DNA of 64,000 bases from Candidatus Heimdallarchaeota archaeon (GCA_018238545.1 JABCTC010000001.1:62001-126000); one strand, 5' to 3'; shown: positions 1-10,174, counted from the stretch's first letter. Notes: a model not told the origin generated them from the letters alone. Translations and numbers: made by a program.

Positions 1-1
1 A

Positions 2-1835
2 ATGTTGAGTATACTTTTTGTTTCATCAGTATCTGTGTACAGAAATTATTCTGTTTTAGCTGCTCAAGTAGGTGATGACTTTTTGAATCCTATTATTGTT
101 CCTGAAGTACCTACCTATAATTGGACACAAACTTCTTTGGTGTCGACTGAAAGTATAAATGAGACAGCTCATCCCTCACAGGCTGTAGACAGCCAAGGAA
201 ACGTCCACGTAGTTTGGGCTGATTCAACTTACTATACTGATTCTGGTTGGGATTCAGATATTTTTTACAAGTATTTGAATAGAGAAACAGGAGATTGGTC
301 CACCACAGAAATAATTTCTTTTGATAGTACAGTAGATTCTATAACTCCTGAAATAGCAATAGATCAAGATGATAGAATCAATGTTGTTTGGGTAGAAATA
401 ATTGCAAATCCAGTGGCAGCTGATGTCATAGATATTTATTTCTCATATAAAGATGAAAATTCGGGAGAATGGTCATTAAAGGAATTCCACAGAGAGCTCA
501 GACGATTCTTACAACCCTTCTATCGCAGTAGATACTACTGGTGATGTTTTTATTGTCTGGGAGGATTCTACTGATTACGCTAGTTGCAGCTCAGACTGGG
601 ACATATTCTTTAAGATACGAAGCAAAAGTTCTGATTTATGGTCATTAACAGAGGTCTTATCAACAGAAAGCTCTGGAGACTCAGTTCAACCTTATATTGC
701 TGTTGACAGTCATAGAGACCTTCATGTAGTTTGGGCCGATTCTACAGATTTTGGTATTCCTGACGATATTATCCTACAAAAAATTGTGCATAAATTCCGA
801 GAATCTTACCTTTTATCTTGGTCTGATCTTAAAATACTAACAAAAAATCCTGCATCACAAATTCAACCTGTTTTCATTGGGCAAGTTTTATTTTACAATT
901 ACTTGCCTATTATTTCAATTGATAGTGAAGATGATGTTCATCTAGCATGTTACAATGAAGAAGTGTATGATGAATTTCATGGAATGCTCCCTCCAGAATT
1001 TACTTACAGAATCCTTTATTCTGAAATTGATTCAACCTGGATTAAGTTGGATCCTGAAATTACTCCTTCTAGTGAGGATATAGTTGAAATCGTTATAGAA
1101 TCTATTGACCATCTTGCTCTTGATAATTATGTTATTCAAGTGTATGATTCTATAATTAATTCAAGACCAGCTCTATCTGTTGATATTCAATCTAATGTTC
1201 ACTTAGCGTTTCCAGCTAAATTTTGGTTTTTTGACATGAGAGTAACTATAAGTGACTGTATTTTTTACGTTCAATTAAACTCAACAAACACTCATATAAT
1301 GTTTACAGTTAATGCCACTCTTTCATACGCACCAACTTTATCAGCTGATACAAAAGGAAGAATTAATCTAATTTGGCAGGATTACTTGTATCATAATGAG
1401 AGCGATACTCATCTAGATATTTTTCACGTTAATTGCATTGTTGCCCCTTTACCACCTATTCTAAACGACGTATTTTCTACTAATAAAGAAGTTACACTAA
1501 ACTGGCAAGGTTATGGTTTTGTTGACAAATACTATGTTCTTCGTGATACAAAAATGATAACCGCTTACACAGCTTATTTTCTAGACCCAATTGCTGAAGT
1601 TACAACAGAATATTTTGAAGAAACTGTATTAGCTGGATATGAGTATTTTTATGCAATTATTGGAGGTAATAGTTTAGCTAATGGTACAATTTCTAATTGT
1701 CTTTCCGTAGATGTAAAATTAGGTTTTATTGCTAATTTTGATATTACTTTCTGGACTTTTACAGGGATTGTAGGAGCATTATCCGTTACATCAATAGTTT
1801 CAATTTCCTTTAATATATTTTTAAGAAAACGATAA
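2..1835 (+). pseudogene. exported WD/BNR-like repeat protein with FN3 domain, frameshifted
   Basis: Two reading frames code one protein. Frame 2 (2-544) has a hydrophobic signal-like N-terminus, then repeats of the type 'AVDSQGNVHVVWADST'. The same repeat continues in frame 3 from about 480 ('IAVDTTGDVFIVWEDST', 'IAVDSHRDLHVVWADST') without an ATG and runs to 1835, so a single-base indel near 470-490 splits the gene. The second half has a fibronectin-III-like stretch (about 1440-1720) and a C-terminal transmembrane helix ending FLRKR, so the protein is probably anchored outside the cell. Repeats of this kind form beta-propellers in BNR/sialidase-like families. Ligand unknown. The true start may lie before the window. 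Pseudogene versus sequencing error cannot be decided here. Confidence 0.7.
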
Positions 1836-1874
1836 TTTCATTTCTCGTTTTTTCTTTTTCTTGTAAATCAAAAA

Positions 1875-2690
1875 ATGTTTATAGCTTCAAAGAATCTTCC
1901 AGATAGCATGAAGTATATGCTTGCACCGATGGAAAAATTGGCAGATTCTGGTTTTAGATATCTTTGTCATAAATATGGTGCTGATCTCACTTTTACAGAA
2001 CTGATTAGATTTGAAACATTAGTAAAGAAAAACAAATCAGCCTTAAAGAGAATTAAACTCTATGATGATACACCTACAATGATTCAGATTATGGGTAAAG
2101 ACGAACAAAAATTAACTGATTTTATGAGAGATTTTACCCCCGAAAAAGGTTTTGAAGGTTTTAACCTGAATTTTGGTTGTCCTTCACAATCCTATGTTAA
2201 ACAAGGTATTGGAAGTGCAATGATTAAAAGACCAACAAAAATCAAAAGAATGGTTGATATTGTTAAAGATCATGGTTACAATGTCAACATCAAGTTGCGT
2301 CTAGGCGTAAATAGGAGAGAGAAAAGAGAGAAAGTCTATCTCAAGTTAATAGAAAAAGCAGATGCGGATTTCTTTGTTGTACATGCCAGACATAGGTCCG
2401 AGTCATATGAAGTAAAAGCAGATTGGAGAGTTTTTTCTGAATGCGTTAAGACAGGAAAAAACATTGTAGCCAATGGAGATATTAAAACTAAAGCGGACGT
2501 AAAAAAAATGGAGGAAATGGGTTGTGTTGGCGTTATGATTGGAAGAGCTGCGATGAACAATCCGTTGATATTTGGACAATTAAAAAACATGAAAGTACCT
2601 TCATTAGCAGATTTAAGACAAGAATATATTGAATTGTGTAAGGATCGCGAATTTAATTATTCTGAGAATGTGTTAAAGTTGCTAAGATAG
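1875..2690 (+). CDS. tRNA-dihydrouridine synthase (Dus family), short C-terminus
   Basis: FMN-dependent reduction of uridine to dihydrouridine in tRNA. Family motifs are in order: LAPMEKLADSGFR near the N-terminus, FNLNFGCP with the catalytic Cys at about residue 102, VVHARH at about 168, NGDI at about 198 and MIGRAA near 220. These build the TIM barrel that binds FMN. The protein stops at 271 residues, just after the barrel (ENVLKLLR), so most of the C-terminal helical tRNA-binding domain seen in typical Dus proteins is missing. It may be a truncated or divergent form. The Met at residue 12 or 15 would match the usual family start better than the ATG at 1875. Confidence 0.85.
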   Translation: MFIASKNLPDSMKYMLAPMEKLADSGFRYLCHKYGADLTFTELIRFETLVKKNKSALKRIKLYDDTPTMIQIMGKDEQKLTDFMRDFTPEKGFEGFNLNFGCPSQSYVKQGIGSAMIKRPTKIKRMVDIVKDHGYNVNIKLRLGVNRREKREKVYLKLIEKADADFFVVHARHRSESYEVKADWRVFSECVKTGKNIVANGDIKTKADVKKMEEMGCVGVMIGRAAMNNPLIFGQLKNMKVPSLADLRQEYIELCKDREFNYSENVLKLLR

Positions 2691-2750
2691 CCCCCTTCAA
2701 CTCTTTTTAGATACATTGATTGCCTGTTTTGTTTTTTGATTCAAAAAAAT

Positions 2751-2760
2751 CTTTTATAAG
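2751..2760 (+). promoter_or_regulatory. TATA box for the hydrolase gene at 2787
   Basis: CTTTTATAAG lies about 30 nt before the ATG at 2787, the spacing expected of an archaeal TATA box giving an almost leaderless transcript. The same geometry recurs upstream of several genes here. Confidence 0.6.
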
Positions 2761-2786
2761 TGTGGCATAGATGGTAAATGTAGACC

Positions 2787-4535
2787 ATGAGAAAATTTCA
2801 AGTAAAAATCATTTTGTCACTTGTATCTTTCTTGTTAGTATTTGTTTCAATAACAATGTTACAAGTAAACGATAGTGCTCTTTCTAATTATCAAGATGTA
2901 ACGATGACTGAACCTATCACTGGAGATACTCTAAGGGGCAAATACTATCCTGGCACAGTAAATGTTGGTTTAATGGTTCTAGAAGGATTTGGTACTGATC
3001 ATGTTACTATGAAAAACATCCTTACTGAATTTGCAGAGTTTGGTTTTCATCTCTTCGCATTTGATTTCTCAGGGCACGGTCGATCTGATGGATCATTAGG
3101 ATTTGATTATGCTCAAACTGATAGATTGGCGAATCAGACATTACTAGCAAAGAATGAATTCGTTAACCTTTCAGGATTGAACAATTCTGAAATTATCATG
3201 TTAGGGCATTCAATAGGTGCACGAGTTGCTTTACAAGCTGTTACTTATGACCCTCATCCAGTTAATGGGTTAATCTTGTTAGGGACACAATTGAATCTCG
3301 ACGTCAATGCTCAACCTAGTTTTTTCACAGGAAAAACAGATTCAGAGCTAGCTTGGGTTCAAGGTTTAAGTGCTGAAACTCCCGAAACTAACCTTATCAT
3401 GATTAGTGGTTCATGGGATGATGTACTTCCCGTTGAATCAGCTTTCTTGCTTTATGAACAATTGACTGGTCAACAAACAACAGATTACAATGCGCAATTT
3501 ACTAACATTCAAGGTAAAACAAGGGAATTATCAATCGTCAAGAATCTGTTTCACAATCACGAAGTTTTCTCAGCAAGAGTGATGAAAAAAGCAAAAGAAT
3601 GGACTGTTGATTTGATGGTGTTTCCTGTAGAATCAATATATGTTGATGCTACTGTAATGAGAATAATATTCTGGATAATAGGTTCTTTGAGTCTTTTTTC
3701 TGCAATCATTTTCACAATATTATCTTTTGATCCCTTAAAAGAAACAAGATTGGAAAATGATGACCATGCAGCTGTAGTATCAGAACCAAGAAAGTTTCTA
3801 TGGTCAAAATTACTTCTCTGGTTAGGCGGATTGCCAATCGCAGTTCTTCTGTGTGGACTGTTTATATTAATTCCAATAGATTTACCTATTTTCAACCTTA
3901 TCTATGTTGGTTTTATTAGCGGTTATGGTATCATGCTCCTAATTCTTTATCTCATAGGGAAAATGCCAGGTGTAACGGGAAGGATGAGGTTTGGTTTCCA
4001 AGATTTAGAAGTTGAAGATGAAGAATTATTAACGAAATCTGCAATCTTTAAGATCAAACTCAAATATCTCTTAAACAAAGACTATAACTGGGTTAAACCT
4101 GTTCTTTCTGTTCTAGCTGGAGCAGTTATTATACTCTTAAGCTCATTATTTGTTAATACAGGACTGTGGTATGTTTTCCCAACATCAAGGATTTTCTGGT
4201 TGATAATATTTAGTTTCTTTACTTCTATAGGATTCTATATCAGTTTGTTTGAAATGAAAATGATGTTGCGTTCTTTTGGAAAATCAAAATTATATCTTAC
4301 TCTTTCCACACTAATCGGATTTGTACCTTTCTTCCTACTAGCCATCTTCTATCTAGTTTTAGGGTCTTTCTCTGGAATGCTAGGAAGCTTCAATGGATTG
4401 ATAATACTTGGATTATCTGTTACCGTTAGTATTCTAATTCAGAAAATAACTAAAAATGATTATATAACAGCCTTCATTCAAGCATTTTTGTTGCAGTTAT
4501 TAATACTTCCACAAGGAGTATTATTTACACTTTAA
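2787..4535 (+). CDS. alpha/beta hydrolase fused to a multi-pass membrane domain
   Basis: 582 residues. An N-terminal hydrophobic anchor (about 8-27) is followed by a serine-hydrolase domain with SGHGRSDG near 95-102 and the nucleophile elbow GHSIG (Ser about 142). Candidate acid (SWDD, about 210) and His (FHNHEVF, about 256) follow. The C-terminal half (about 285-582) has seven or eight predicted membrane helices. The domain resembles lysophospholipase/esterase-type hydrolases, so an extracytoplasmic lipid or ester substrate is plausible but not shown. The gene stands alone with its own TATA box. Confidence 0.75.
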   Translation: MRKFQVKIILSLVSFLLVFVSITMLQVNDSALSNYQDVTMTEPITGDTLRGKYYPGTVNVGLMVLEGFGTDHVTMKNILTEFAEFGFHLFAFDFSGHGRSDGSLGFDYAQTDRLANQTLLAKNEFVNLSGLNNSEIIMLGHSIGARVALQAVTYDPHPVNGLILLGTQLNLDVNAQPSFFTGKTDSELAWVQGLSAETPETNLIMISGSWDDVLPVESAFLLYEQLTGQQTTDYNAQFTNIQGKTRELSIVKNLFHNHEVFSARVMKKAKEWTVDLMVFPVESIYVDATVMRIIFWIIGSLSLFSAIIFTILSFDPLKETRLENDDHAAVVSEPRKFLWSKLLLWLGGLPIAVLLCGLFILIPIDLPIFNLIYVGFISGYGIMLLILYLIGKMPGVTGRMRFGFQDLEVEDEELLTKSAIFKIKLKYLLNKDYNWVKPVLSVLAGAVIILLSSLFVNTGLWYVFPTSRIFWLIIFSFFTSIGFYISLFEMKMMLRSFGKSKLYLTLSTLIGFVPFFLLAIFYLVLGSFSGMLGSFNGLIILGLSVTVSILIQKITKNDYITAFIQAFLLQLLILPQGVLFTL

Positions 4536-4726
4536 TCTGACACAGAACTAGATAAGTTTTTTTTGTCAAGGCAAAAATTTAAATTGATGTAAATTAGATA
4601 TTATTACGGAGCTAGCTTCACTTTGTCAGAGTTTTCCACCTATGACATGATAAAACAACTGGCTCCATCCCATCCCATTCTATTCTTAAAAAACACTAAG
4701 AAAATGAGATGATACTAGGAAAAAGT

Positions 4727-4897
4727 TTACAACCATTTAGTTAATACTTCATCAGCGCCTTTTAGAAGATCAAGTAACATCTCTCTGCTGTCTTTTTCTT
4801 CTACTTTCACTTCTCTAATCTGTAGAATCCTTGTTAATCTGTCGCAAAGCTCTTCTTCAAGTTCTTTCATGATACCGTTTTTAATGCCATAACTCAT
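4727..4897 (-). CDS. small hypothetical protein, charged and helical
   Basis: Not recognised. From the internal ATG it reads 56 residues rich in Glu, Lys and Leu (MSYGIKNGIMKELEEELCDR...), with coding-like composition and a predicted helical character. A longer frame opens at 4942 but its first 15 residues look less coding-like. It lies alone between convergent and divergent neighbours. It could be a short regulator or a gene remnant. Confidence 0.35.
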   Translation of the reverse strand: MSYGIKNGIMKELEEELCDRLTRILQIREVKVEEKDSREMLLDLLKGADEVLTKWL

Positions 4898-5092
4898 TTT
4901 CTGTTTCACCGTAAATAGTTTTATTAGACTAATTAACGTCAATTTATGTAGTTCTACCTTAACTAACGTGCTTTTTTTTATATATTCATGTAATTCCCAT
5001 ATGACATTAATATAGTAGAGAAATGAGCTTAAAAAGATAAAAGAAATAGAATAGCAGATTCACACACTTGTGTAAATAATTCTTACACATTC

Positions 5093-5340
5093 GGATAGTA
5101 AAATAAGGTTTAAAAGAGAAGTTATTCGTTATTTTTCCCGTAATAGTGAACTCAAAAGATAGTTTTTTGAAGAGTTCTTTTTACCGAAGAAAAACTACTA
5201 CTTTGTTTTGTTAGTGTATTGAAAGAAGGTGCTTTAACAGCTGTATTGGAAAGGTTTAGGAAAATGAGAAAGAAGTTATACCTAGAAATCAAACCCAAAA
5301 AACGAAGTTTTATCAATATACTTTTTAAGATTAGGTTTAG
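5093..5340 (+). pseudogene. decayed gene start: orphan promoter copy and broken short frames
   Basis: 5093-5150 matches the promoter and start region of the beta-helix gene (8321-8378) over 58 ungapped positions with about 10 differences, including the TATA element AAGGTTTAAAA. The ATG of that gene corresponds here to a GTG at 5146 that opens only about 22 codons. Another frame from about 5170 reads VLFTEEKLLLCF...LERFRKM and runs to 5340, overlapping the end of the opposite gene. This looks like the remains of a paralogous gene whose body has been lost. Nothing else is seen between 4943 and 5281. Confidence 0.4.
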
Positions 5341-6334
5341 ATTTTGAGCAGATATCAACGATCAAATTTAATAAATCTTCAGACATTTGTTTTCTGAATT
5401 CTTGGAATTGTTTTCCATCAAATTTACTTGCAGAACATATTATTGCTAATTCATTGCATTTAGATAAAATATTATTCATTTCTTTTGCTAATGTTGATCT
5501 AAATTTGGATTCAGTTTTTATATTTCTTATTTCTCTCAAAAGATATTTTAGATATATAGGGCTCTTTGAACCATCTGCTGTTTTCTTATTAGTATTAATT
5601 ACAACAATGTTGGTATTATTGTACTCCTTCAAAAGTTCTGTAGGGATACCTATGACATTGGAGTTTTGAGGATCAATATAGGTAGTTGTATAATCAATTA
5701 TGGTTTGAAAAGGAAAAGGAGCTATTATCTTCAAGATTTCAATCATTTCAAGTACAGATGGTTTGTCACCACAAATAATTATAGATTCATAAGCTAATAA
5801 AGCATAAAAAACTCTCTCTAAACCCGTTTTGATACTATCTAGAAAAGAGATTAATGAGATGTCCATTTTATTAGTCATTTTTTTATGATAATTGGTTAGA
5901 AGAAATCCGGAAAATCTTTTTATCGCAGCGTAAGTTTTGTCATACTTCGCTACTACTTCAACTATTATATTATCTACAATCTGTTCGTGTTCTTGTGAGA
6001 GGATCATCTCTGAACTAATGTCTTGAACCTCAAAAGTAATTTTTGTTGATATTTCAGTTAGAATCTTTCGAATAATTTCTCTATCATAATCTTTAGTGAA
6101 ATCTTTAATTGCAACAACTCCAAAAGACTCACTGATTTCCATGTATATCTCATTCGTTTTCGTTGTAAAGTAATCTGCTTGACCTGCATCAATCTCTAAT
6201 AGAACCGATTGTATGGCAGAAATTACGCCAGAAAAAAGAGTTACTCTCTCAATAGATGAGTCTCTTGATAGAATTAGTTCTTTGAAATAAATTGGCATTC
6301 CAGTTGGAGAGATGATGTATATGGTGTTAATCAT
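5282..6334 (-). CDS. longin-DENN (folliculin-like) protein A
   Basis: 350 residues from the chosen ATG; a 14-residue upstream extension is possible. The N-terminal ~100 residues have a longin/roadblock-like pattern (IYIISPTGMPIYFKEL, then SGVISAIQSVLLEI). Residues ~172-247 read ERVFYALLAYESIIICGD, EMIEILKIIAPFPFQTIIDY, NVIGI, NIVVIN. This matches the order of a DENN core as in folliculin: a hydrophobic strand, 'LxxLLP', then 'xxGL/IGI', then a hydrophobic strand. In eukaryotes such proteins act on Rag/Rab GTPases. Protein B at 24261 has the same architecture, and a GTPase lies at 27910. The longin part is fairly safe; the DENN assignment is by eye. Confidence 0.6.
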   Translation of the reverse strand: MINTIYIISPTGMPIYFKELILSRDSSIERVTLFSGVISAIQSVLLEIDAGQADYFTTKTNEIYMEISESFGVVAIKDFTKDYDREIIRKILTEISTKITFEVQDISSEMILSQEHEQIVDNIIVEVVAKYDKTYAAIKRFSGFLLTNYHKKMTNKMDISLISFLDSIKTGLERVFYALLAYESIIICGDKPSVLEMIEILKIIAPFPFQTIIDYTTTYIDPQNSNVIGIPTELLKEYNNTNIVVINTNKKTADGSKSPIYLKYLLREIRNIKTESKFRSTLAKEMNNILSKCNELAIICSASKFDGKQFQEFRKQMSEDLLNLIVDICSKSKPNLKKYIDKTSFFGFDF

Positions 6335-6453
6335 ATAAATACACAGGACATGATGTTTTTTTAGGTGTGTTTTCATTGAAATATTTAAAACAATTATGTT
6401 TGGGATACAAACTTAATTTGATATTGCATCATTCATTCAATAAAATGAAGATC

Positions 6454-6765
6454 TTATTTTATTATCATTTTATAGGTTCGGAGACTTAGTAAAACCATAA
6501 TTAAAACGAATAATGAACCAAACACATAAACAATAGGAGTCATAATTTGATTGATTATTTCAAAATCAAGGCTAATACTTACTATAGCAACTATATAACC
6601 TATTGTAAAGAGAGCTACTAGAGAGAAAGCAATTTTCCAATATCTGCTTATTTTTGCATCCTTTGGGAATAAAGATATGATTTTCAGCATTACAACAAAA
6701 CAAATCACGAAGTCTATGATTCCAATGACACATGCAATAATCGTAAAGATACCAATTCCATCCAT
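6454..6765 (-). CDS. small membrane protein, three helices
   Basis: 103 residues from the internal ATG (MDGIGIFTIIACVIGIID). Hydrophobic stretches at about 5-30, 45-65 and 72-98 suggest three membrane helices, with a basic C-terminus (RTYKMIIK). A longer frame begins at 6864, but its N-terminal part is low-complexity and less likely. No family recognised. It is co-directional with the longin-DENN gene downstream, about 120 nt away. Confidence 0.5.
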   Translation of the reverse strand: MDGIGIFTIIACVIGIIDFVICFVVMLKIISLFPKDAKISRYWKIAFSLVALFTIGYIVAIVSISLDFEIINQIMTPIVYVFGSLFVLIMVLLSLRTYKMIIK

Positions 6766-6929
6766 TTTGAACAAATCTTGTAGAATTAATATTGTATATA
6801 AGTATTTTTGATAGAAATATGTAAGAAAAATATTACCATAACGTTCATAAAAAAGTAAAAACAATTATGATGAGTTTTTGTCTTGTTGTCATATAAGGAC
6901 AACTTCAGTCGAGTCTTTATTAGAGGTCA

Positions 6930-7060
6930 ACATATAAAACTATAATAGTTCTATACTAACTCTGAGTGGATACATCACGTATCCTCCTACCCCGTTCACC
7001 CTGCGTTTAGGCAAGGCTTTCGGATCGCTTTTGAGTAAAATGTTGTATGCAGCATTGACA
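6930..7060 (-). ncRNA. probable omega-RNA / sense-overlapping RNA at the tnpB 3' end
   Basis: IS1341-type tnpB genes make a guide-scaffold RNA overlapping their 3' end (family knowledge). Here the last codons contain the stem-loop GGATAC-GTGAT-GTATCC (minus strand, about 6970-6986). The core AGGAGGATACGTGATGT (6972-6988) is echoed at 56110-56126 and 60373-60389. Boundaries are estimates. Confidence 0.4.
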
Positions 7061-8188
7061 TCAGCATTAATCAAGAAGCCGTTAGCGGATCTAAACAACC
7101 CTCGAGTAACTCGACGACCATCGTACTTTTTCCTAGCTTTTGGGAATTCATTGTCAAGAAAACTACACTTGGAAGTATATTTTTCGGGAATAAGTTCTAC
7201 CTTTATCCCTCGTTCTGCACCTTTATACTTCAAGATGTTGATGATACGTAGAAAGGGGATGGTGACGAACATCTGGGTGATCTTTTTCCAGAACTGCACC
7301 CCTTGCTTCCACTTCTTGTTGTAACCGATAATGACCTCGTGTAGCCCTCTTTTCTTCCCATAAGTCAAGTAAATAACAAGTGAGTTTGTGGATGGCGTCT
7401 TTTAATTTTCGCCTCCACTTCTCTCGGAGTTTGTAGTAGGTATGACCATATGTCAATCGGTGTTTTCCTTGTAGTTTTTGTCTTTGCTGTTGAGCGTATT
7501 GAATTTGTAATTGTTTCTGTTTTTTCAAATAATATTGTGTTATGGATTTTATCCCTTTCCCTGCATCTTTGATAACAATCGGTTGTCCTCCGAGGTTATC
7601 CACAAAGGTGGCAAGGTTGATCATCCCTAAATCTACTCCACCTTTTCGTATAAGCTTCTTGCGGAGTTTAGGCAAGGTTTTCTGATAAACTAACTCAAGG
7701 GTGTACCCAGGTCTTCTTGGAACGATTCTAACCTCTCGTAAATCAATGTGAGAAGTCAATCGCGTTTTGTAATTGTATCCCACTTTTTTCGGCAGAACCA
7801 GCCATCCATTTACAATCCTTGCTTGTTGGTTAGTGAAGATAGCTACCACTTCTCCATCCTTCTTCTTGTAGTTAGGAGGACGAGGCATAGCGAAGAAATT
7901 TCCAGGGTTGACTTTCCATTCCTTCATCGCTCGAAAATATCCCTTCCAGTTTCGACAGAGGAGTTTGAGGGTTTGTTGGGAAGTCTGAGCTGGTAGAACG
8001 CGATAACATTCTTCGTGGTTAAGTAACTTGTTGAGATCATTGTAAAAGAGTAGTTTATTCTTTTTGTTCAATGAGATTTTTATCAGAAAATTCGCTCGAT
8101 TATAGAGATTTTTTACTTGATGACAAATCTTGCTTAAACTAGGCTGATACTTTACTTCTATACATTCCACCCTAGGAACTTTCGTCAT
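6940..8188 (-). pseudogene. tnpB: TnpB (IS605/IS1341-type RNA-guided nuclease), frameshifted
   Basis: Two overlapping minus-strand frames (7223-8188, then 6940-7368) carry consecutive parts of TnpB. The first has the helix-turn-helix-like N-terminus, the WED/REC-type middle and the first RuvC motif GGVDLGMIN (Asp about 186). The second has RGIKVELIPEKYTSK (second acidic residue) and INADVNAAYNIL (third). The four-Cys zinc finger is replaced by SKCSFLDNE...YDGRRVTRGLFRS, a known TnpB variant. A single frameshift near 7350 joins the parts. No tnpA transposase is nearby, so this is an IS1341-type element or relic. Element ends were not identified. Confidence 0.85.
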
Positions 8189-8336
8189 CTCTTCTTTACC
8201 TAGAGATTCTTATAAAAACTCCCGTAATATTCACTTTAAACCATCCATTTAAACTGATATAGTTGTTAGTTAATATGACTGCATGACAAAAATTCATCAT
8301 ATGACATTTCTAAATTGTCTGGATGGTAAAACAAGG

Positions 8337-8345
8337 TTTAAAAAA
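8337..8345 (+). promoter_or_regulatory. TATA box that decides the start of the beta-helix gene
   Basis: TTTAAAAAA lies about 33 nt before the ATG at 8374. The frame is open back to an ATG at 8323, but that would place the TATA inside the coding region, so 8374, which is followed at once by a signal peptide, is preferred. Confidence 0.55.
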
Positions 8346-8373
8346 GAACTCATTCGTTACCTTTACCGTAAAA

Positions 8374-10173
8374 ATGAATCAACTAAAAATAACTAAATTA
8401 ACAATAAAGATTGGTCTAACATTCTTTATTATTTTTGCTTTAATGTTTCAAGCAACTAGCGGTAGTTTTGCAACATTAGAAAATGAAAACGGACACATAC
8501 GAGAGATTAATCTTACACTAACTGATGGAATTGTAATCAATAATACTAATATAGCCTCTTTCAGTTCCTCAGGAACAGGAGCTATTGATGATCCTTACAT
8601 CATAGATAATCTCAATATTAACACAACAGACGGTAATGCAGTGAAATTTTATTATGTTACCTCTTATTTTGTACTGAGAGATTCAAATATAAAAGGTTCA
8701 ACTTACGGAGTGTATGTCGATGGAGGTACTTCTGGTGGAGTAACTATTATTAATTGCACGCTTGAGGGTAATTTTGCAGTTGGTGGTGCCAACGCTCACT
8801 ATATGACTATTTACAATAATACTCTCAAAACAGAAGAAAGAAATCGTTTCACTCGTGGAGCTAATTTTACAAATAACGTAGTGTATTCAACAGGAGATGG
8901 CATTATGGGTGTATCACAATATGATATCACTGTTAAAGATAATGTTTTTTATGGAAACAAATCTGAATTTTCAATAGGTAGTGTAACCAACTCAAGTATA
9001 GAAAATAATATTTTGTATGATGGAAGTTTTAACTTGGAATTCAATACAATATCTGATTTGCTAAATACCTCCTTTGAAAACAATATAGTGAATGGAAGAC
9101 CTTTTGGATTGTTGGTAAATCTTACAGATACAATAGTTACAGGTAACCAATATGGTCAGATTTACATAGCAAATTCTACAAACATAGAAATTGAAGGATA
9201 TTCTATTGATAATGTGTACGTTGGATTGCAAGTATTTAACTCTACTAATATAACTATTAACAATGTAAATGTAACAGGTCGTAATGGTATAACAGCTGAA
9301 ACAGTTGATGGTCTTTTAATAGAAAATTGTAATTTTTATGGTGAATATTACGGAATACAAACTGAAGAAGTATATAATAATCTCATTATTCAAAATAACT
9401 ATTTTGAAGGATTTAGAGATGCCATTGAACTAATCTTTTCAGATAAAGTCAAAATCAAAAACAATACAATAATTGATGCTAAAACAACTGGAATTGTATT
9501 GGATGAAGGATCAGACCTAGAAATCATGTTTAATATTATAACATGTTACATTGTTGACGAAGGGTATCAAAGTTGTATAGACCTCTTTGGCTTTGAAACT
9601 GCAAGTATATACTATAATGTATTCATTGGACTAGGAAATGAAGAAGCTTATTTAGTAGAAGAAGGGTCCGTGACAAGTGCTTTTTGGTACAATGATTCTC
9701 TAGAAATCGGTAATTACTATTCTAACTGGAATGGTTCAGGTTCTTACACCATCGAAGGAGATGGTGGAAGTGAAGACCTTTATCCATTCATTGACATAGA
9801 TGGAGATACACTAAATGAGAGCATGGAAGTGTTAGTCTATCATACAGACCCATTTTCAAATGATAGCGATTCTGATGGTTTAACAGATAATGACGAAATT
9901 GACATCTACTTTACCAATCCAACTGATCAAGACACAGATTCCGATGGTTTGAATGATGGAGAAGAAGTTTTTGTATATCTCACTGACCCATTAAATAACG
10001 ACACAGACTCAGATGGTTTTACTGATGGCGAGGAAGTTGCTGAAGGAACTGACCCATTAGATGAAAATGATTTCCCTGTTATAGTTTCCGAATTTGGGAC
10101 AGTATCACTTGTCATTCTTATTGCTACTCTCTTTCCAATATTTTTCGTCATATTTAATAAAAAGAATAAGTGA
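8374..10173 (+). CDS. surface protein: parallel beta-helix, Ca-binding repeats, C-terminal anchor
   Basis: 599 residues. Signal peptide (LTFFIIFALMFQATSGSFA), then a long run of short Asn/Ile/Val-rich repeats typical of right-handed parallel beta-helix (PbH1/NosD-type) domains. Next come four thrombospondin-type-3-like Asp-rich repeats (DTDSDGLNDGEEV and variants, about 485-565) that should bind calcium. The tail SEFGTVSLVILIATLFPIFFVIFNKKNK resembles a PEF-CTERM-like archaeosortase signal. It is therefore likely exported and cell-surface attached, perhaps binding polysaccharide. It is a tandem paralogue of the gene at 10411, with shared order, similar spacing to its TATA element and many matching segments such as NVFIGLGNE. 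Confidence 0.85.
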   Translation: MNQLKITKLTIKIGLTFFIIFALMFQATSGSFATLENENGHIREINLTLTDGIVINNTNIASFSSSGTGAIDDPYIIDNLNINTTDGNAVKFYYVTSYFVLRDSNIKGSTYGVYVDGGTSGGVTIINCTLEGNFAVGGANAHYMTIYNNTLKTEERNRFTRGANFTNNVVYSTGDGIMGVSQYDITVKDNVFYGNKSEFSIGSVTNSSIENNILYDGSFNLEFNTISDLLNTSFENNIVNGRPFGLLVNLTDTIVTGNQYGQIYIANSTNIEIEGYSIDNVYVGLQVFNSTNITINNVNVTGRNGITAETVDGLLIENCNFYGEYYGIQTEEVYNNLIIQNNYFEGFRDAIELIFSDKVKIKNNTIIDAKTTGIVLDEGSDLEIMFNIITCYIVDEGYQSCIDLFGFETASIYYNVFIGLGNEEAYLVEEGSVTSAFWYNDSLEIGNYYSNWNGSGSYTIEGDGGSEDLYPFIDIDGDTLNESMEVLVYHTDPFSNDSDSDGLTDNDEIDIYFTNPTDQDTDSDGLNDGEEVFVYLTDPLNNDTDSDGFTDGEEVAEGTDPLDENDFPVIVSEFGTVSLVILIATLFPIFFVIFNKKNK

Positions 10174-10174
10174 T

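Noticed and set aside
5454-5669. Hydrophobic plus-strand frame within longin-DENN protein A
   Set aside because: Antisense to conserved DENN-like core segments; no ribosome site or TATA.
7748-7996. 82-codon plus-strand frame inside tnpB
   Set aside because: Shadow of the tnpB coding strand with no family match or promoter.
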